Part shown: positions 15,850-25,612 of the stretch, in pieces
Position numbering within the stretch: the stretch's first letter is position 1
Layout: every line of letters starts with the position of its first letter
Source: Paeniglutamicibacter terrestris
GTDB lineage: Bacteria; Actinomycetota; Actinomycetes; Actinomycetales; Micrococcaceae
Length of the DNA stretch: 64,000 bases
NCBI RefSeq assembly: GCF_012271785.1
Contig: NZ_JAAWVT010000004.1
Span: forward strand, 248,001 to 312,000
Direction of reading: 5' to 3'
Position numbers and translations under genes: made by a program
Notes under the pieces: model-generated
Databases searched by the model: none
The model's input: the letters and a program-made list of their open reading frames with translations, nothing else
What the model was told of the DNA's origin: nothing

Positions 15850-16746
15850 CTAGTATTTGCGCAGGTTTAGCGGCTTTTGACCCCGCAAGTGGTGGCGCAG
15901 ATCGTTAATCACGCCCATTAGGACCGCATTGATGGCCTCGGTGGAGTTCGACAGCGCCCGCACCGCGACACCGGGACCCGACACCTGACTAATACCCAGG
16001 TGCACATCAATACCCTGGGCGGCGCCAATCGCGTAGGCCAAATCTCGAATCCGCTCCACGTCGCCGGGGCCAATGTTTGCATCCACGGCCAGCAACATAC
16101 CCACGTGCGTGTAGTCCTGCAGGAAGAGCAGCGAGTCCAACGAATCCGCCCCGGGGCGCACCAGCAGGTTGTCGAGCACCACGATGCGTCCGTCGAGAGA
16201 TACCTCGGTGCGCAGCCGTACCTCGTCGTAGCGAAAGAGCTTCCCATCGGGGCTCCATCCGGGGGTCAGTACCTCGCAGAACAGCAGACTGGAATCCTGG
16301 TGCATATCCACGCGCGTGAACTGCCGGTAGCTGGCCCCGCGATAGGCAATAAGCTGATCTGGCACGTATTCGAGTACCGCACCAGGTCCCAGCCGAACCA
16401 CCATGTCCTGGCGGGCGATGCTGCCGGGAGTCTTGTAGACCTTGGTGGCCGACTGGGTGGTCAGCAACAACGAGGCATCCTCGTCGACCGCAACCTCGAT
16501 GCCGTAGTTATCCCCGCCTAGGTACCCGCCACCGGGGTTCACGATGGTGTAACAGACCTGGGCGGTGTCATCGAGGTAGTGCGGGCGCAGGATCCGCAGT
16601 GCCCCCTGGTGATACTGCCGGGTGGCAATGGCCTTACCGGCACGGTTGCCCACCCGCAGGCGCAGCTCGCCAACGAGTTTTGTGCCCGCGAAGGGCGAGG
16701 GACCCAGTTCCCGGATCGCCGGGGGTTCGCTCGTCGTTGTCTTCAT
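15850..16746 (-). CDS. ureD: urease accessory protein UreD (UreH)
   Basis: 298 aa, ATG 16746, 6 bp after the ureG stop. It contains the UreD core (GALRILRPHYLDDTAQVCYTIVNPGGGYLGGDNY, TTQSATKVYKTPG, QLIAYRGASYRQFTRVDM). UreD is the scaffold that binds the apo-urease and, with UreF and UreG, forms the nickel-insertion complex. Last gene of the seven-gene operon, the ABCEFGD order common in actinobacteria. The C-terminus has a NAVLMGVINDLRHHLRG motif. Complete, no anomalies. Confidence 0.95.
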   Translation of the reverse strand: MKTTTSEPPAIRELGPSPFAGTKLVGELRLRVGNRAGKAIATRQYHQGALRILRPHYLDDTAQVCYTIVNPGGGYLGGDNYGIEVAVDEDASLLLTTQSATKVYKTPGSIARQDMVVRLGPGAVLEYVPDQLIAYRGASYRQFTRVDMHQDSSLLFCEVLTPGWSPDGKLFRYDEVRLRTEVSLDGRIVVLDNLLVRPGADSLDSLLFLQDYTHVGMLLAVDANIGPGDVERIRDLAYAIGAAQGIDVHLGISQVSGPGVAVRALSNSTEAINAVLMGVINDLRHHLRGQKPLNLRKY

Positions 16747-16752
16747 GCCCGT

Positions 16753-17367
16753 CTAGCCCAGATCCAGCATCAGCACCTCGTGCTTAAGCCAATCAATGAC
16801 CGTGTCCAGTCCGTCATCGGTCTTGAGGTTGGTGAAGCAGAAGGGCTTGGTGCCGCGGAACTCCTTGGAGTCCCGCTCCATCACCGAGAGATCCGCCCCC
16901 ACATACGGGGCCAGGTCGGTCTTGTTGATGATGAAAAGGTCGGACTTGATCATGCCCTGGCCGGCCTTGCGCGGGATCTTCTCGCCCTGCGCCACATCGA
17001 TGATGTAGATGGAGAAGTCCACCAGCTCCGGGGAGAACGTGGCGGAGAGGTTATCTCCCCCAGATTCGACGAAGATGATCTGAAGATCTGGGTGCTTGGC
17101 CTTGAGTTCCTCAATCGCCGCGGAGTTCATCGAGGTGTCCTCGCGGATCGCGGTGTGCGGGCAGCCGCCGGTTTCAATGCCCACGATCCGATCCAGCGGC
17201 AGCACACCGTTGGCTGCAAGGATCTTGGCGTCCTCGATGGTGTAGATGTCGTTGGTGATTGCGGCCATCGACACCTCATCGTTCAGCCTCCGGGTGATCC
17301 GCTCGATGAGCTGGGTCTTGCCCGCTCCCACGGGTCCTCCGATGCCAATACAAATCGGTTCCATCAT
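16753..17367 (-). CDS. ureG: urease accessory GTPase UreG
   Basis: 204 aa from ATG 17367 (AGAAGGAAG upstream); the frame extends upstream into ureF but without UreG similarity. P-loop GPVGAGKT (residues 11-18), the nickel-binding Cys-Pro-His motif C69-P70-H71 in [29 protein letters not shown], and the guanine-specificity NKTDL. GTP binding and hydrolysis by UreG deliver nickel to the urease active site. 46 bp downstream of ureF. Confidence 0.96.
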   Translation of the reverse strand: MMEPICIGIGGPVGAGKTQLIERITRRLNDEVSMAAITNDIYTIEDAKILAANGVLPLDRIVGIETGGCPHTAIREDTSMNSAAIEELKAKHPDLQIIFVESGGDNLSATFSPELVDFSIYIIDVAQGEKIPRKAGQGMIKSDLFIINKTDLAPYVGADLSVMERDSKEFRGTKPFCFTNLKTDDGLDTVIDWLKHEVLMLDLG

Positions 17368-17413
17368 GCACTTCCTTCTGTCGTAAATTTCTCGCGCCGC
17401 ACGTTCCGTCCAC

Positions 17414-18115
17414 CTAGGACATGAACATGCGGGCACGCAAGTGTTCGTGGCGCATCTGCGCTATTTCCAGACCCGGAGCCGCCGCCCCCAAATCATCAAG
17501 ATCCAGCCCGAAGATCATTTCTACCGTTTGCAGGACCTGGGCATGCATGGCCCGTAGCACCCGCTGCCCAGCGTTCTGCCCGATGGGGATTCCCCGGATG
17601 GCGTTCTGCGTTAACGATGTCACCGTGGAGAACAGGTAGGCCGCCACGGTGTCGGCGCACGGGGCACCGGCACCTCGCGCGCCCAGCGCAAAGGCGATGC
17701 CCGGATGTCCGGAGCATGCCCCGGATTGAACCTGCAGTCGGTAGGCTTCCAGCTCTGGGGTCGGAAAGACGCTGGTGGCCACGTGCAGCATGCGTGCACC
17801 CATCTTCACCCCGGCCTCGCGGATCTGCCGTGGCACCGCTGCGGCCGTCACCAGCGCGTCGATGCGCGCCAGCTCCGCTCCGCCGGCGGCCTCGTGAGCC
17901 AGCCGGACCGCCAGTCCGTCGGTGTAGGCCAGAGACTGGGTCAGGAAACGTTCCAGCCACAGCGTGAAGCTGGCTTCGTCGTGCACCGCCCGGGTATCCA
18001 GGTAGCTTTCCAATCCCAGCGAATGGCTGAAGGCACCGGTGGGCAGCGCCGAGTCGGAGAGTTGCAGCAGCGTGAGCAGGTGCCCCGCTGTGGGGCTAGT
18101 GGGTGTGTTCGGCAT
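17414..18115 (-). CDS. ureF: urease accessory protein UreF
   Basis: 233 aa, ATG 18115, overlapping the end of ureE by 20 nt. UreF features: [24 protein letters not shown] near the N-terminus and [26 protein letters not shown] in the C-terminal half. It acts as the activator that couples UreG GTPase activity to UreD-bound apo-urease. Overlap with ureE implies translational coupling. Confidence 0.95.
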   Translation of the reverse strand: MPNTPTSPTAGHLLTLLQLSDSALPTGAFSHSLGLESYLDTRAVHDEASFTLWLERFLTQSLAYTDGLAVRLAHEAAGGAELARIDALVTAAAVPRQIREAGVKMGARMLHVATSVFPTPELEAYRLQVQSGACSGHPGIAFALGARGAGAPCADTVAAYLFSTVTSLTQNAIRGIPIGQNAGQRVLRAMHAQVLQTVEMIFGLDLDDLGAAAPGLEIAQMRHEHLRARMFMS

Positions 18116-18569
18116 GGCGGAACGGCACCGGCATCACACGTTCCTGGCGCTGATAGGGCGTGTTGTGGTGCTTCAGGAAGTCCTCCACGGTGTGGTCGTA
18201 TTGCACCACCATGACCTCCGTGGCATAGTCCGAGGCGGTGTCGAAGAACTGGGCTTGGAGGTGGCGGTTGCCCAGCGCGTGCGCCACCTGCCCCATCTCG
18301 AAGATGGAGCCCGGGGCAATGACCAACACGTCGGTGGGCAGGACCGAGATCGTGATGATTTCCTTCTCATTGCGCAGCAGGATATCCCCATCTACCAAGT
18401 CGGCGCCGGGTGCCAAGCGGATGCCCAACTCCCGCCCGTGGTCGGTGGTGACGCGCTGGATCCGCTTGACCAGTGCCGAGGAAGGCAGCACAACCTTTTC
18501 CTCATGCAGCTGTGCCAGCTCGGCCGCGGGAACATCACGCCTGTTCCCCATGAGCTGCTCGATAATCAT
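18096..18569 (-). CDS. ureE: urease accessory nickel metallochaperone UreE
   Basis: 157 aa from ATG 18569 with AAGGAG 6 nt upstream; the longer frame reading into ureC is out of family. N-terminal peptide-binding domain (MIIEQLMGNRRDV, DILLRNEKEIITISVLPTDVLVI), C-terminal ferredoxin-like domain with MGQVAHALGNRHLQAQF, and a short His-containing tail (RHAEHTH). UreE hands nickel to UreG. The tail is far shorter than the His-rich tails of enteric homologues. Confidence 0.94.
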   Translation of the reverse strand: MIIEQLMGNRRDVPAAELAQLHEEKVVLPSSALVKRIQRVTTDHGRELGIRLAPGADLVDGDILLRNEKEIITISVLPTDVLVIAPGSIFEMGQVAHALGNRHLQAQFFDTASDYATEVMVVQYDHTVEDFLKHHNTPYQRQERVMPVPFRHAEHTH

Positions 18570-18597
18570 GAAACTCCTTGTCATGCTCGACGTCGGT

Positions 18598-20310
18598 TTA
18601 GAAGAGGAAGTAGCGCTGGGCCATGGGTAGCACGCTGGAGGGCTCGCAGCTGGCCAGCACCCCGTCGACGGTGACCTGGTAGGTCTGCGGGTCAACCTGG
18701 ATGTCCGGGGTTTCCCCGTTGAACTTCAGGTCAGCCTTTGTCAGTGTCCTAATGCCATGAACCGGCCGAATGACCTTGCGCAGCCGCAGGCGTTCGGGCA
18801 CGCCCTCCTCGATGGCCGCCTGGGACAGGAAGGTAATGGAGGAGGCGTGTACCGCGGTACCTAGGGCTCCGAAGTTGGCACGCAGGGTGCGCGGTTGCGG
18901 GGTGGGGATCGATCCGTTGGAATCTCCCATGAGTGACTGAACGATCAGCCCGCCCTTGATGATCATGTCCGGTTTAACTCCGAAGAACGCCGGGTCCCAG
19001 AGCACCAGGTCAGCGAACTTGCCTTCCTCAATGCTGCCGATGGTATCGGCAATGCCGTGGGCGATAGCCGGATTGATGGTGTACTTCGAGACGAAGCGCT
19101 TGATCCGGAAGTTGTCACCAACCTCTAGATCTTCGGGCAGCTTGCCACGTTGGCGCTTCATGGCGTCGGCGACCTGCCAGGTGCGCAGCACCGTCTCCCC
19201 GACTCGTCCCATGGCCTGGGAATCGGAGGAGGTCATGGAGAACACACCCATGTCGTGTAGGACGTCCTCGGCCGCAATGGTCTCGGCGCGGATCCGCGAG
19301 TCGGCGAAGGCCACGTCCTCGGGGATGTCCGCGTTGAGGTGGTGGGCCACCATGAGCATGTCCAGGTGCTCGTCCACGGTGTTGATCGTGTACGGCAGGG
19401 TGGGGTTGGTGGAGGCCGGCAACACGTTGGGCAGCCCCGCCATGCGGATGATGTCCGGGGCGTGCCCGCCACCGGCGCCTTCGGTATGGAAGGTGTGGAT
19501 GACGCGGCCGGCGATGGCCGCAATCGTGTCCTCCACGAAGCCGCACTCGTTCAGGGTGTCGGCGTGGATGGCGACCTGCACGTCGAATTCGTCGGCGATC
19601 TTCAGCGACTCGTTGATGGAGGAGTGGGTTGCGCCCCAGTCCTCGTGGATCTTCAGGCCAATGGCACCGGCACGGATCTGCTCGGCGAGCGGGCCGCGCG
19701 CACTGGCGTGGCCCTTGCCCAGGAAGCCGATGTTCATCGGCAGGTTTTCTACGGCCTGCAGCATCCGGGAGATGTGCCAGGGACCGGGGGTCACGGTGGT
19801 GGCCTTGGAAGCGTCGGAAGGTCCGGCGCCGCCGCCGATCATGGTGGTGACCCCGGAGGCCAGTGCCACCGGGATCTGGTCGGGGCTCACGAAGTGCACG
19901 TGGGTGTCGATGGCGCCCGCCGTGAGGATTTTGTGCTCACCGGCGATGATGTCGGTGGCCGCGCCGATGGTGATGTTCACCCCGTTGGTGATATCCGGGT
20001 TTCCTGCCTTGCCGATCTTGAAGATGTGGCCGTCGCGCAATGCGACGTCGGCCTTGTAGATCCCGGTGTAGTCAAGCACCACCACATTGGTGATGACGGT
20101 ATCGGGGATGTCCTGGTCGCGGGTCATTTGACCGTTTTGGCCCATGCCGTCGCGGATGACCTTGCCACCACCAAAGACGACTTCGTCGCCATAGTTGGTG
20201 TAGTCATACTCGATCTCGGCCAGTAACTCGGTGTCGGCCAAACGAATGGCGTCTCCGGTGGTGGGCCCGTACATCTCCGTGTAGTGCTTGCGGCTCATCT
20301 CGAAGCTCAT
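18598..20310 (-). CDS. ureC: urease alpha subunit UreC, flap cysteine replaced by alanine
   Basis: 570 aa, ATG 20310 overlapping the ureB stop (ATGA). All nickel ligands are present: H137 and H139 (DTHVHF), carbamylated K220 (GLKIHEDWG), H249, H275 and D363, and the general acid H323. Residue numbers coincide with the Sporosarcina pasteurii enzyme. The mobile flap reads MLMVAHHLN, so the usual Cys322 is Ala (codon GCC). Mutants of Klebsiella urease at this cysteine keep activity but resist thiol reagents (established), so this enzyme should be active and insensitive to cysteine-directed inhibitors (inference). Hydrolyses urea to ammonia and carbamate as part of the (ABC)3 assembly. Confidence 0.97.
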   Translation of the reverse strand: MSFEMSRKHYTEMYGPTTGDAIRLADTELLAEIEYDYTNYGDEVVFGGGKVIRDGMGQNGQMTRDQDIPDTVITNVVVLDYTGIYKADVALRDGHIFKIGKAGNPDITNGVNITIGAATDIIAGEHKILTAGAIDTHVHFVSPDQIPVALASGVTTMIGGGAGPSDASKATTVTPGPWHISRMLQAVENLPMNIGFLGKGHASARGPLAEQIRAGAIGLKIHEDWGATHSSINESLKIADEFDVQVAIHADTLNECGFVEDTIAAIAGRVIHTFHTEGAGGGHAPDIIRMAGLPNVLPASTNPTLPYTINTVDEHLDMLMVAHHLNADIPEDVAFADSRIRAETIAAEDVLHDMGVFSMTSSDSQAMGRVGETVLRTWQVADAMKRQRGKLPEDLEVGDNFRIKRFVSKYTINPAIAHGIADTIGSIEEGKFADLVLWDPAFFGVKPDMIIKGGLIVQSLMGDSNGSIPTPQPRTLRANFGALGTAVHASSITFLSQAAIEEGVPERLRLRKVIRPVHGIRTLTKADLKFNGETPDIQVDPQTYQVTVDGVLASCEPSSVLPMAQRYFLF

Positions 20311-20867
20311 TTGGCGCCCTCTGCTTCAGGATCCTCGTTCACGGTGTCTTCGCTTTCCTCGGTGGCGCGTCTGGCCTCGTCGGGGTGTGGCGGCAGGGTT
20401 TCATCAACCGGGTCCACACCGTAATCAGTGTGGAAGCCCTTGGTCTCGCGGCCGAGGTTGGGCAGGTCGATGTCGTAGTCGGCGACCAGCTCGGCCTCGG
20501 TGACCGGGTTGATGCCGGCGGAACCGCCGATGGCCTCGGTTTCCTTCGCGGGGATGGTCTCACCGACCGGCCCGTTCACGCGGTCCTGGAATCCGTAGAC
20601 ATGCCGGCGACCGGCAAATTCGACGAGGTGCACGGTGCGTGCGTCCCCCGGCTCGAAGCGCACGGCGGTGCCAGCGGGGATATCCAGGCGGAAGCCTCGG
20701 GCGGCAACCCGGTCCAGGTCCAGTTGCGGGTTGACCTCGGCAAAGTGGTAGTGGGATCCAACCTGAATGGGGCGGTCCCCGTGGTTGACCAGGTTTAGGA
20801 TTCGGGTTTCGAGTTCCGCGTTGCAGAGCACGGCCTCGTCGCGAAGGATGTATTCTCCCGGTTTCAT
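20307..20867 (-). CDS. ureB: urease beta subunit UreB with long acidic C-terminal extension
   Basis: 186 aa, ATG 20867, 17 bp after ureA. The first ~105 residues are the normal beta subunit ([47 protein letters not shown]). A further ~80 residues, rich in Asp/Glu (for example [22 protein letters not shown]), have no counterpart in the ~100-residue enteric subunit. Extended tails occur in some other bacteria, but the function of this one is unknown. Overlaps ureC by 4 nt. Confidence 0.95.
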   Translation of the reverse strand: MKPGEYILRDEAVLCNAELETRILNLVNHGDRPIQVGSHYHFAEVNPQLDLDRVAARGFRLDIPAGTAVRFEPGDARTVHLVEFAGRRHVYGFQDRVNGPVGETIPAKETEAIGGSAGINPVTEAELVADYDIDLPNLGRETKGFHTDYGVDPVDETLPPHPDEARRATEESEDTVNEDPEAEGAK

Positions 20868-20884
20868 GCTGTTCTCTCCCTTGC

Positions 20885-21187
20885 CTAGCGAATCGGGTTG
20901 TGGACGGTGACGAGCTTGGTTCCGTCGGGGAAGGTCGCTTCGACTTGCACGTCGGAGATCATCTCGGCGACGCCCTCCATGACCTGTTCGCGTGCCAGGA
21001 TCGTGGTTCCGTAGCTCATCAAATCCGCCACGGTGCGCCCGTCGCGGGCCCCCTCGATGAGTTCGTAGGTAAGGATTGCCACGGACTCGGGGTGGTTGAG
21101 CAGCAGTCCACGGGCTTGGCGTCTACGTGCCAGATCGGCGGCCACGACAATCATGAGCTTTTCGTGCTCACGCGGGGTTAAATGCAT
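20885..21187 (-). CDS. ureA: urease gamma subunit UreA
   Basis: 100 aa, ATG 21187 with CTGGAG about 9 nt upstream. Canonical gamma subunit ([60 protein letters not shown]). First gene of the urease operon; no regulator gene adjoins it, and no clear -10/-35 pair was found in the 100 bp upstream. Nickel supply probably comes from the ABC importer at 7-12 kb. Confidence 0.96.
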   Translation of the reverse strand: MHLTPREHEKLMIVVAADLARRRQARGLLLNHPESVAILTYELIEGARDGRTVADLMSYGTTILAREQVMEGVAEMISDVQVEATFPDGTKLVTVHNPIR

Positions 21188-21413
21188 CTAGGGCTCCAGT
21201 TCTCAACAGTGGTAAAAACATTGCGCCACCCGTTATCTGCAACCGGCGGGAAGATGCGCCGGGAGGTCCGTGGATATGGCAAGAATAGCAGAAGCAGAAG
21301 TCCCGCACCGGCGAGTTTCGACGGCAGTGCTGCACCGTGCTCCCAAGCTGATTTCACGGCCGTGCTTGGTGCGCTCATGGGCCTGCCAAGGCCCAACTGG
21401 CTTCTGGAACACG

Positions 21414-21460
21414 AAGACGTTCCGCAGATTCCACTGTTGGTGAAATCGGCGGAACGTCTT
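21414..21460. repeat. inverted repeat downstream of pyrE
   Basis: Perfect 12-nt arms AAGACGTTCCGC and GCGGAACGTCTT separated by 23 nt, 28 bp beyond the pyrE stop. Probably the pyrE terminator; CTTTGTTGG follows on the plus strand, but the minus strand has no U-tract. The rest of the 300-bp ureA-pyrE gap shows nothing recognisable. Confidence 0.5.
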
Positions 21461-21487
21461 TGTTGGGGCGTGCGGAGTCGATTCTTT

Positions 21488-22045
21488 CTAGAGGCCCAGT
21501 TCGTCCTTGCCGAAGGCGTAGAGGTACGGCACTCCGGCCTCGGCCTCGATGCGTTCCTTGGATCCGGTGTCGCGGTCAACGATCACTGCAACTGCCACGA
21601 CGTTGCCGCCGGCCTTGCGCACACCTTCGACGGCGGTCAAGGCGGAGCCGCCGGTGGTGGATGTGTCTTCGAGGACAACAACATTGCGTCCCTCCACCGA
21701 GGGGCCTTCGACCTGACGGCCCATGCCGTAGGACTTCTGCGCCTTGCGCACCACAAAAGCGTCGATCGAACGTCCTGCGCTACCGGCCGCGTGCATGAGC
21801 GCGGTGCCCACCGGGTCGGCCCCCATGGTCAACCCGCCGGCATTGGTGAATTCGATGCCGGCTTCGTCAAGCATTTCCAGCATGACGGAACCGACCAGCG
21901 GCGCTGCTTCATGGTGCAAAGTGATGCGGCGAAGGTCGATGTAATAGTCGGCCTCCTTACCGGAGGAAAGGATGACTTTGCCGTGGACCACGGCAAGTTC
22001 CTTGATGAGTTCGAGCAAGCGGGCGCGCGCGGCAGTATTGGTCAT
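21488..22045 (-). CDS. pyrE: orotate phosphoribosyltransferase
   Basis: 185 aa from ATG 22045 (the upstream part of the frame is unlike the family). PRPP-binding motif VVVLEDTSTTGGSALTAVEGVRKAGG, where the usual acidic pair of type I PRTases appears as ED. YYIDLRRITLH and GGLTMGADPVGTAL are OPRTase signatures. Converts orotate and PRPP to OMP in pyrimidine synthesis. It stands alone, as is common in actinobacteria. Confidence 0.93.
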   Translation of the reverse strand: MTNTAARARLLELIKELAVVHGKVILSSGKEADYYIDLRRITLHHEAAPLVGSVMLEMLDEAGIEFTNAGGLTMGADPVGTALMHAAGSAGRSIDAFVVRKAQKSYGMGRQVEGPSVEGRNVVVLEDTSTTGGSALTAVEGVRKAGGNVVAVAVIVDRDTGSKERIEAEAGVPYLYAFGKDELGL

Positions 22046-22196
22046 GGTCTCAATTCTAGTTTGGTGATTGCCGTGCCGGTGATCATCGCGCCTTTGTGTC
22101 ACAACTCTTCCTCGAAACCCCGCCGCTGGCGGGCGAAAGATGTCGCTGCCACATTTGCTACAGACAGGCAGGTGGTTGCGGGGTTAGGCTGAGGAC

Positions 22197-22649
22197 ATGA
22201 CCGATTCTCGCCCTCTGGGTTACTGGCTCAAATTGGTTGACTCGCTCATTTCGGAGCAGTTCGCCGACTCCCTCGAAGAGCATGGCGTCACCCGTCGCCA
22301 ATGGCAATTGCTCAATGTCCTGACGAAGGGCTCAGCCACCGGAGGTGAGCTCACCGCGGCGCTGGCTCCCTTCTTTGGGCAGGCCCAAGCACAAGACGAA
22401 CCAACCAGTCCCTCGGAACATCTGGCCGAACTTGTTGAATCGGGCTGGGTCGCCGAGGAAGGCCATACCTTCACGCTCACCGAGCGAGGCATGGTGTCCC
22501 TCGAACGACTGACCGAGATCGTTGATGCCATGCGTGAGGAATCCAGTGCCGGGATCACCCCGGTGGAGTATTCCACCACCGTAGCGTCACTGCGCAAGAT
22601 GGCCGTCAACCTCGGCTGGGATCCGCAGAATCCACCTGCCGACGCATAA
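22197..22649 (+). CDS. MarR-like winged-helix protein
   Basis: 150 aa, ATG 22197. A TAGGCT -10 box (22185-22190) lies 6 nt before the start, giving a leaderless mRNA. The winged helix (about residues 20-110: HGVTRRQWQLLNVLTKGSATGGELTAALAPF, then LAELVESGWVAEEGHTFTLTERG) resembles MarR/PadR-like regulators, but the recognition helix is interrupted by an insertion rich in Gln and Ala (GQAQAQDEP). Target unknown. It is followed by nadE, which has its own start signal. Confidence 0.75.
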   Translation: MTDSRPLGYWLKLVDSLISEQFADSLEEHGVTRRQWQLLNVLTKGSATGGELTAALAPFFGQAQAQDEPTSPSEHLAELVESGWVAEEGHTFTLTERGMVSLERLTEIVDAMREESSAGITPVEYSTTVASLRKMAVNLGWDPQNPPADA

Positions 22650-22697
22650 AGGCGGTTCTTCGCCACGTGCTCCCCGACTCGGGATAGGCTATTGAAC

Positions 22698-23522
22698 ATG
22701 CGCGAATTACAGGCCGTCATCATCGAAGAAATGGGCGTCAAGCCGCAGATCGATCCCGCTGCGGAGGTGCGCGCCCGTATTAACTTCCTCAAGGAATACC
22801 TCCTCACCACGGGCACCAAAGGTTTTGTCCTGGGCATTTCCGGTGGCTTGGACTCAACGCTCGCCGGACGTTTGGCGCAGCTTGCCACCGAAGAACTTCG
22901 TGCCCAGGGAACCGAGGCGCAGTTCGTTGCCGTTCGGCTTCCCTACGGCACCCAACAAGATGAGGCGGATGCCCAGGCGGCGCTGAATTTTGTGGCGGCC
23001 GATGTGGAGCGGACGTTTAATGTGCGGGCGGGTGTCGACGGACTCGAATCCGCATTCCAAGAGGCTGCAGGAACTCCGATCTCGGATTTCAACAAGGGCA
23101 ACATCAAGGCTCGCATGCGCATGATCGCCCAATACGCTCTGGCCGGTGAAGAAAATCTTTTGGTGATCGGAACCGACCACGGCGCCGAATCCGTTACGGG
23201 ATTCTTCACGAAATTCGGTGATGGTGGAGCCGACCTCCTCCCGCTCTTTGGACTGAACAAGCGACAGAATCGCGAACTACTGCGTCACTTGGGTGCGGCC
23301 GCGCAGTTGTGGGAAAAGGTGCCCACTGCGGACCTCTTGGACGGCAAACCGCTTCGCACCGATGAGGACGAATTGGGCATCAGTTATAACAACATCGACG
23401 ATTACCTCGAGGGCCGCACGATTCCCGAGGACGCAGCGATAGCCCTAGAGACCAAGTACCTGCGTTCACGGCATAAGCGCACCACCCCCGTCACGATCTT
23501 TGACACCTGGTGGAAAAAGTAA
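22698..23522 (+). CDS. nadE: ammonia-dependent NAD+ synthetase
   Basis: 274 aa from ATG 22698, 7 nt after a TAGGCT box. Single-domain NadE without glutaminase: PP-loop ATPase motif [29 protein letters not shown], [17 protein letters not shown] segment [45 protein letters not shown]. Amidates nicotinate adenine dinucleotide to NAD+ with free ammonia. Length and start match Escherichia coli NadE. It may use ammonia released by the nearby urease only in a general sense; no operon link. Confidence 0.95.
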   Translation: MRELQAVIIEEMGVKPQIDPAAEVRARINFLKEYLLTTGTKGFVLGISGGLDSTLAGRLAQLATEELRAQGTEAQFVAVRLPYGTQQDEADAQAALNFVAADVERTFNVRAGVDGLESAFQEAAGTPISDFNKGNIKARMRMIAQYALAGEENLLVIGTDHGAESVTGFFTKFGDGGADLLPLFGLNKRQNRELLRHLGAAAQLWEKVPTADLLDGKPLRTDEDELGISYNNIDDYLEGRTIPEDAAIALETKYLRSRHKRTTPVTIFDTWWKK

Positions 23523-23552
23523 CCGAGGCCGAAACGACATAGGCTGGTTCTT

Positions 23553-24251
23553 GTGGATAGCACCTTAAACGAACCAACAGCCGCGCCCGAAGTTTCAGAG
23601 AACCCCTATGCGGATCTCCCGGAGCCAACGGGCGAATTGGTCCAGCCCATTATCTTGTTGGTGGACCGCGAGGAACCGTGTGACGAGGATTCGGGGATAG
23701 CCGTCGCGGCGCTGGCATCGGTTAATGCGTTATTGGCCAATCCCGGGCACCCCTATTGGCGCCCATGGGCCGAAGGCGCCTTTGCCAAGAGCGTCCGACG
23801 GGCGGATGCAAAGATGTTTGCCAAGGTCGCAGCAGAGTTCCCGGATCATTCCGTTGCCGAACTGGGGAGCGCGCGTGCCCTGGCCTTCGCGCCGATGCCT
23901 GCCGATTCGCTTCCCAAACGATTGGCGAAGTTGCAGGTCTCCGGAACTACACTTCCGCCCGGAAAACCGATGGAACTTACACCGGTGCACATCGCGTTGA
24001 ATGATGGACTCGGGATGAGCACCGGCAAGGCTGCAGCCCAGGGCGCCCATGCCCTGTTCGCGTGGGTGTTGGAGGGAAAACCCGCAGATCTTGCTGCTTG
24101 GCGTGCGGCCGGCTGCCAGCTCTCGGTTCAACGACTCGACTCCAAGGCGTTCAAAAAGCTATCCCGCTCGGCTCAGGGCCCGCTGATCCACGATGCCGGT
24201 CGCACCGAAATTGTCCCCGGTTCGGCCACCGCCTTTGTTCGCGTCGGTTAA
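23553..24251 (+). CDS. PTH2-type peptidyl-tRNA hydrolase
   Basis: 232 aa, GTG 23553 placed 7 nt after a TAGGCT box. The C-terminal half (about residues 140-232) matches the PTH2 fold: LNDGLGMSTGKAAAQGAHALFAWV, with the catalytic/structural lysine of GKxxAQ, and DAGRTEIVPGSATAFVR. The N-terminal half (RALAFAPMPADSLPKRLAKLQVSG and upstream) is an additional alpha/beta region seen in actinobacterial homologues. Expected to release peptides from peptidyl-tRNA; bacteria usually rely on the unrelated Pth1, so this copy is accessory. Its stop overlaps the end of the convergent dehydrogenase gene by 4 nt. Confidence 0.8.
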   Translation: MDSTLNEPTAAPEVSENPYADLPEPTGELVQPIILLVDREEPCDEDSGIAVAALASVNALLANPGHPYWRPWAEGAFAKSVRRADAKMFAKVAAEFPDHSVAELGSARALAFAPMPADSLPKRLAKLQVSGTTLPPGKPMELTPVHIALNDGLGMSTGKAAAQGAHALFAWVLEGKPADLAAWRAAGCQLSVQRLDSKAFKKLSRSAQGPLIHDAGRTEIVPGSATAFVRVG

Positions 24252-25468
24252 ACGAAAGCCGAGATCCCGGTGACGGCTCGACCGACAATGAGGGAATTAA
24301 TTTCATAGGTGCCCTCGTAGGTGTAGAGAATTTCGACGTCGGCAAACAGTTTAGCCATCTCATGGTCACTGGTAATGCCATTTCCGCCCATCAGGGCACG
24401 CCCCTTGGCCGCTGAATCACGCGCCAAACGAGTTGTCGTCGATTTAGCCATGGCTGCTTGCACCATCTGCAGTTCCCCCTTGCCCTGGATTCGAGCAAGG
24501 TCAGACATGAGCGAGAGGCTCGCCATGGCGTTACCGAGGATTTCGGCCAAGGGCAGCTGCACAAGCTGGAACCCGGCAATGGGCTGACCGAATTGTTTTC
24601 GGGCCAACGAGTAGTCGCGCGCAACATCAAAGATCCCCAACTGCACCCCCGCGGCCTGCCATCCCACCCAGGCCCGGGAGTGCATCAAAAGCTCGTTCGC
24701 TGCAGCAAAGTTCTTGGCTCCGGGGAGCCTATTGGCCTCTGGAACGCGCACCTCATCTAGGATGATGTCCGCGTTTTGCATGATGCGCAAGCCGATCTTG
24801 TTGGAGATCTTAGAGGTACTAAATCCCGGGCGATCCGATTCGACAATAAAGGCCTTGATGGCGTTGTCCGCGGTATCTCTGGCCCACACCAAGGAGAAGT
24901 CGGCCATGGTGGCGGCTCCGATCCAGCGCTTAGCCCCGTTGATGACCCATTCGTCACCTTCGCGTGTGGCGGTGGTGGACAAACCGCCAGCGATGTCGGA
25001 TCCGTGATCGGGCTCGGTGAGCGCAAAAGCGCCAACGGCAGTGAATTGGGTCAGGTCCGGTAACCATTTCTGTTGCTGTTCGACCGATCCCAATTCATGG
25101 ATCATGCCGACGATAAGTTCATTGTGGATGCCAATCAGTGCCGACAGAGAAACATCGGCGCGTGCCGCTTCAACGTAGACCAGCCCCTTAAAGAGTTCGC
25201 TACTGCCGTCGAGCTGAATTCCGCCCAGTCCGTGAGCGGCTAACGCTGGCAGCACATGGTGCGGGAATTCCTCACGGTTCCAATACTCGATGCTGTCGTG
25301 GCGCACGTTCTCTTGGAAGAATGTTCGGATCCCTTCCAGACGGTGGCGCTCGGCGGGGTCCAGTTGCGCCCAGATATGCATGAGGTCGGCATCCGGAAAT
25401 GGTGGTTGCTTTCCGATGTGCTTCGAGTGCGCTTTAGTGAGAGTTGGGTGGTTCTCGCTGAGTGGCAT
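24248..25468 (-). CDS. acyl-CoA dehydrogenase
   Basis: 406 aa from ATG 25468 (AGGAG further upstream); the frame reaches 25543 but the extra residues are not family-like. Flavin/substrate motifs: GAFALTEPDHGSDIAGGLSTTA, WVINGAKRWIGAATMADFSLVWA, and the C-terminal EILYTYEGTYEINSLIVGRAVTG, whose YEGT carries the catalytic Glu as in glutaryl-CoA or isovaleryl-type enzymes. An aliphatic short-chain substrate is likely. Divergent from an acyl-CoA ligase, so the pair activates and oxidises a carboxylic acid (inference). Confidence 0.9.
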   Translation of the reverse strand: MPLSENHPTLTKAHSKHIGKQPPFPDADLMHIWAQLDPAERHRLEGIRTFFQENVRHDSIEYWNREEFPHHVLPALAAHGLGGIQLDGSSELFKGLVYVEAARADVSLSALIGIHNELIVGMIHELGSVEQQQKWLPDLTQFTAVGAFALTEPDHGSDIAGGLSTTATREGDEWVINGAKRWIGAATMADFSLVWARDTADNAIKAFIVESDRPGFSTSKISNKIGLRIMQNADIILDEVRVPEANRLPGAKNFAAANELLMHSRAWVGWQAAGVQLGIFDVARDYSLARKQFGQPIAGFQLVQLPLAEILGNAMASLSLMSDLARIQGKGELQMVQAAMAKSTTTRLARDSAAKGRALMGGNGITSDHEMAKLFADVEILYTYEGTYEINSLIVGRAVTGISAFV

Positions 25469-25538
25469 GAGAGGGGATAGCTCCTTGTCCGGTGAATTAT
25501 TTGGCTCTCGGGCGGTAAACCCTTCCAAACCCTTGGAT

Positions 25539-25591
25539 ATCAAAGTATATTTGCCAGTGACTCAAATCACTAGGGCTTCCTACTAATTAGG
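25539..25591. promoter_or_regulatory. operator-like block in the acyl-CoA dehydrogenase/ligase divergent region
   Basis: Contains GATATC-AAAGTATAT (25539 onward) and, 40 bp later, TTCCTACTAA (25577-25586) inside CCTACTAATTAGG (25579-25591), an imperfect palindrome. The same pair of elements in the same order lies upstream of mmsA (33681-33723), pointing to a shared regulator. Confidence 0.45.
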
Positions 25592-25612
25592 TGTCCGGTC
25601 GAAAGGATGACA

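Noticed and set aside
18956-20059. 367-aa plus-strand frame opposite ureC
   Set aside because: Shadow of ureC caused by high-GC codon bias; the ureC reading carries all urease active-site residues.
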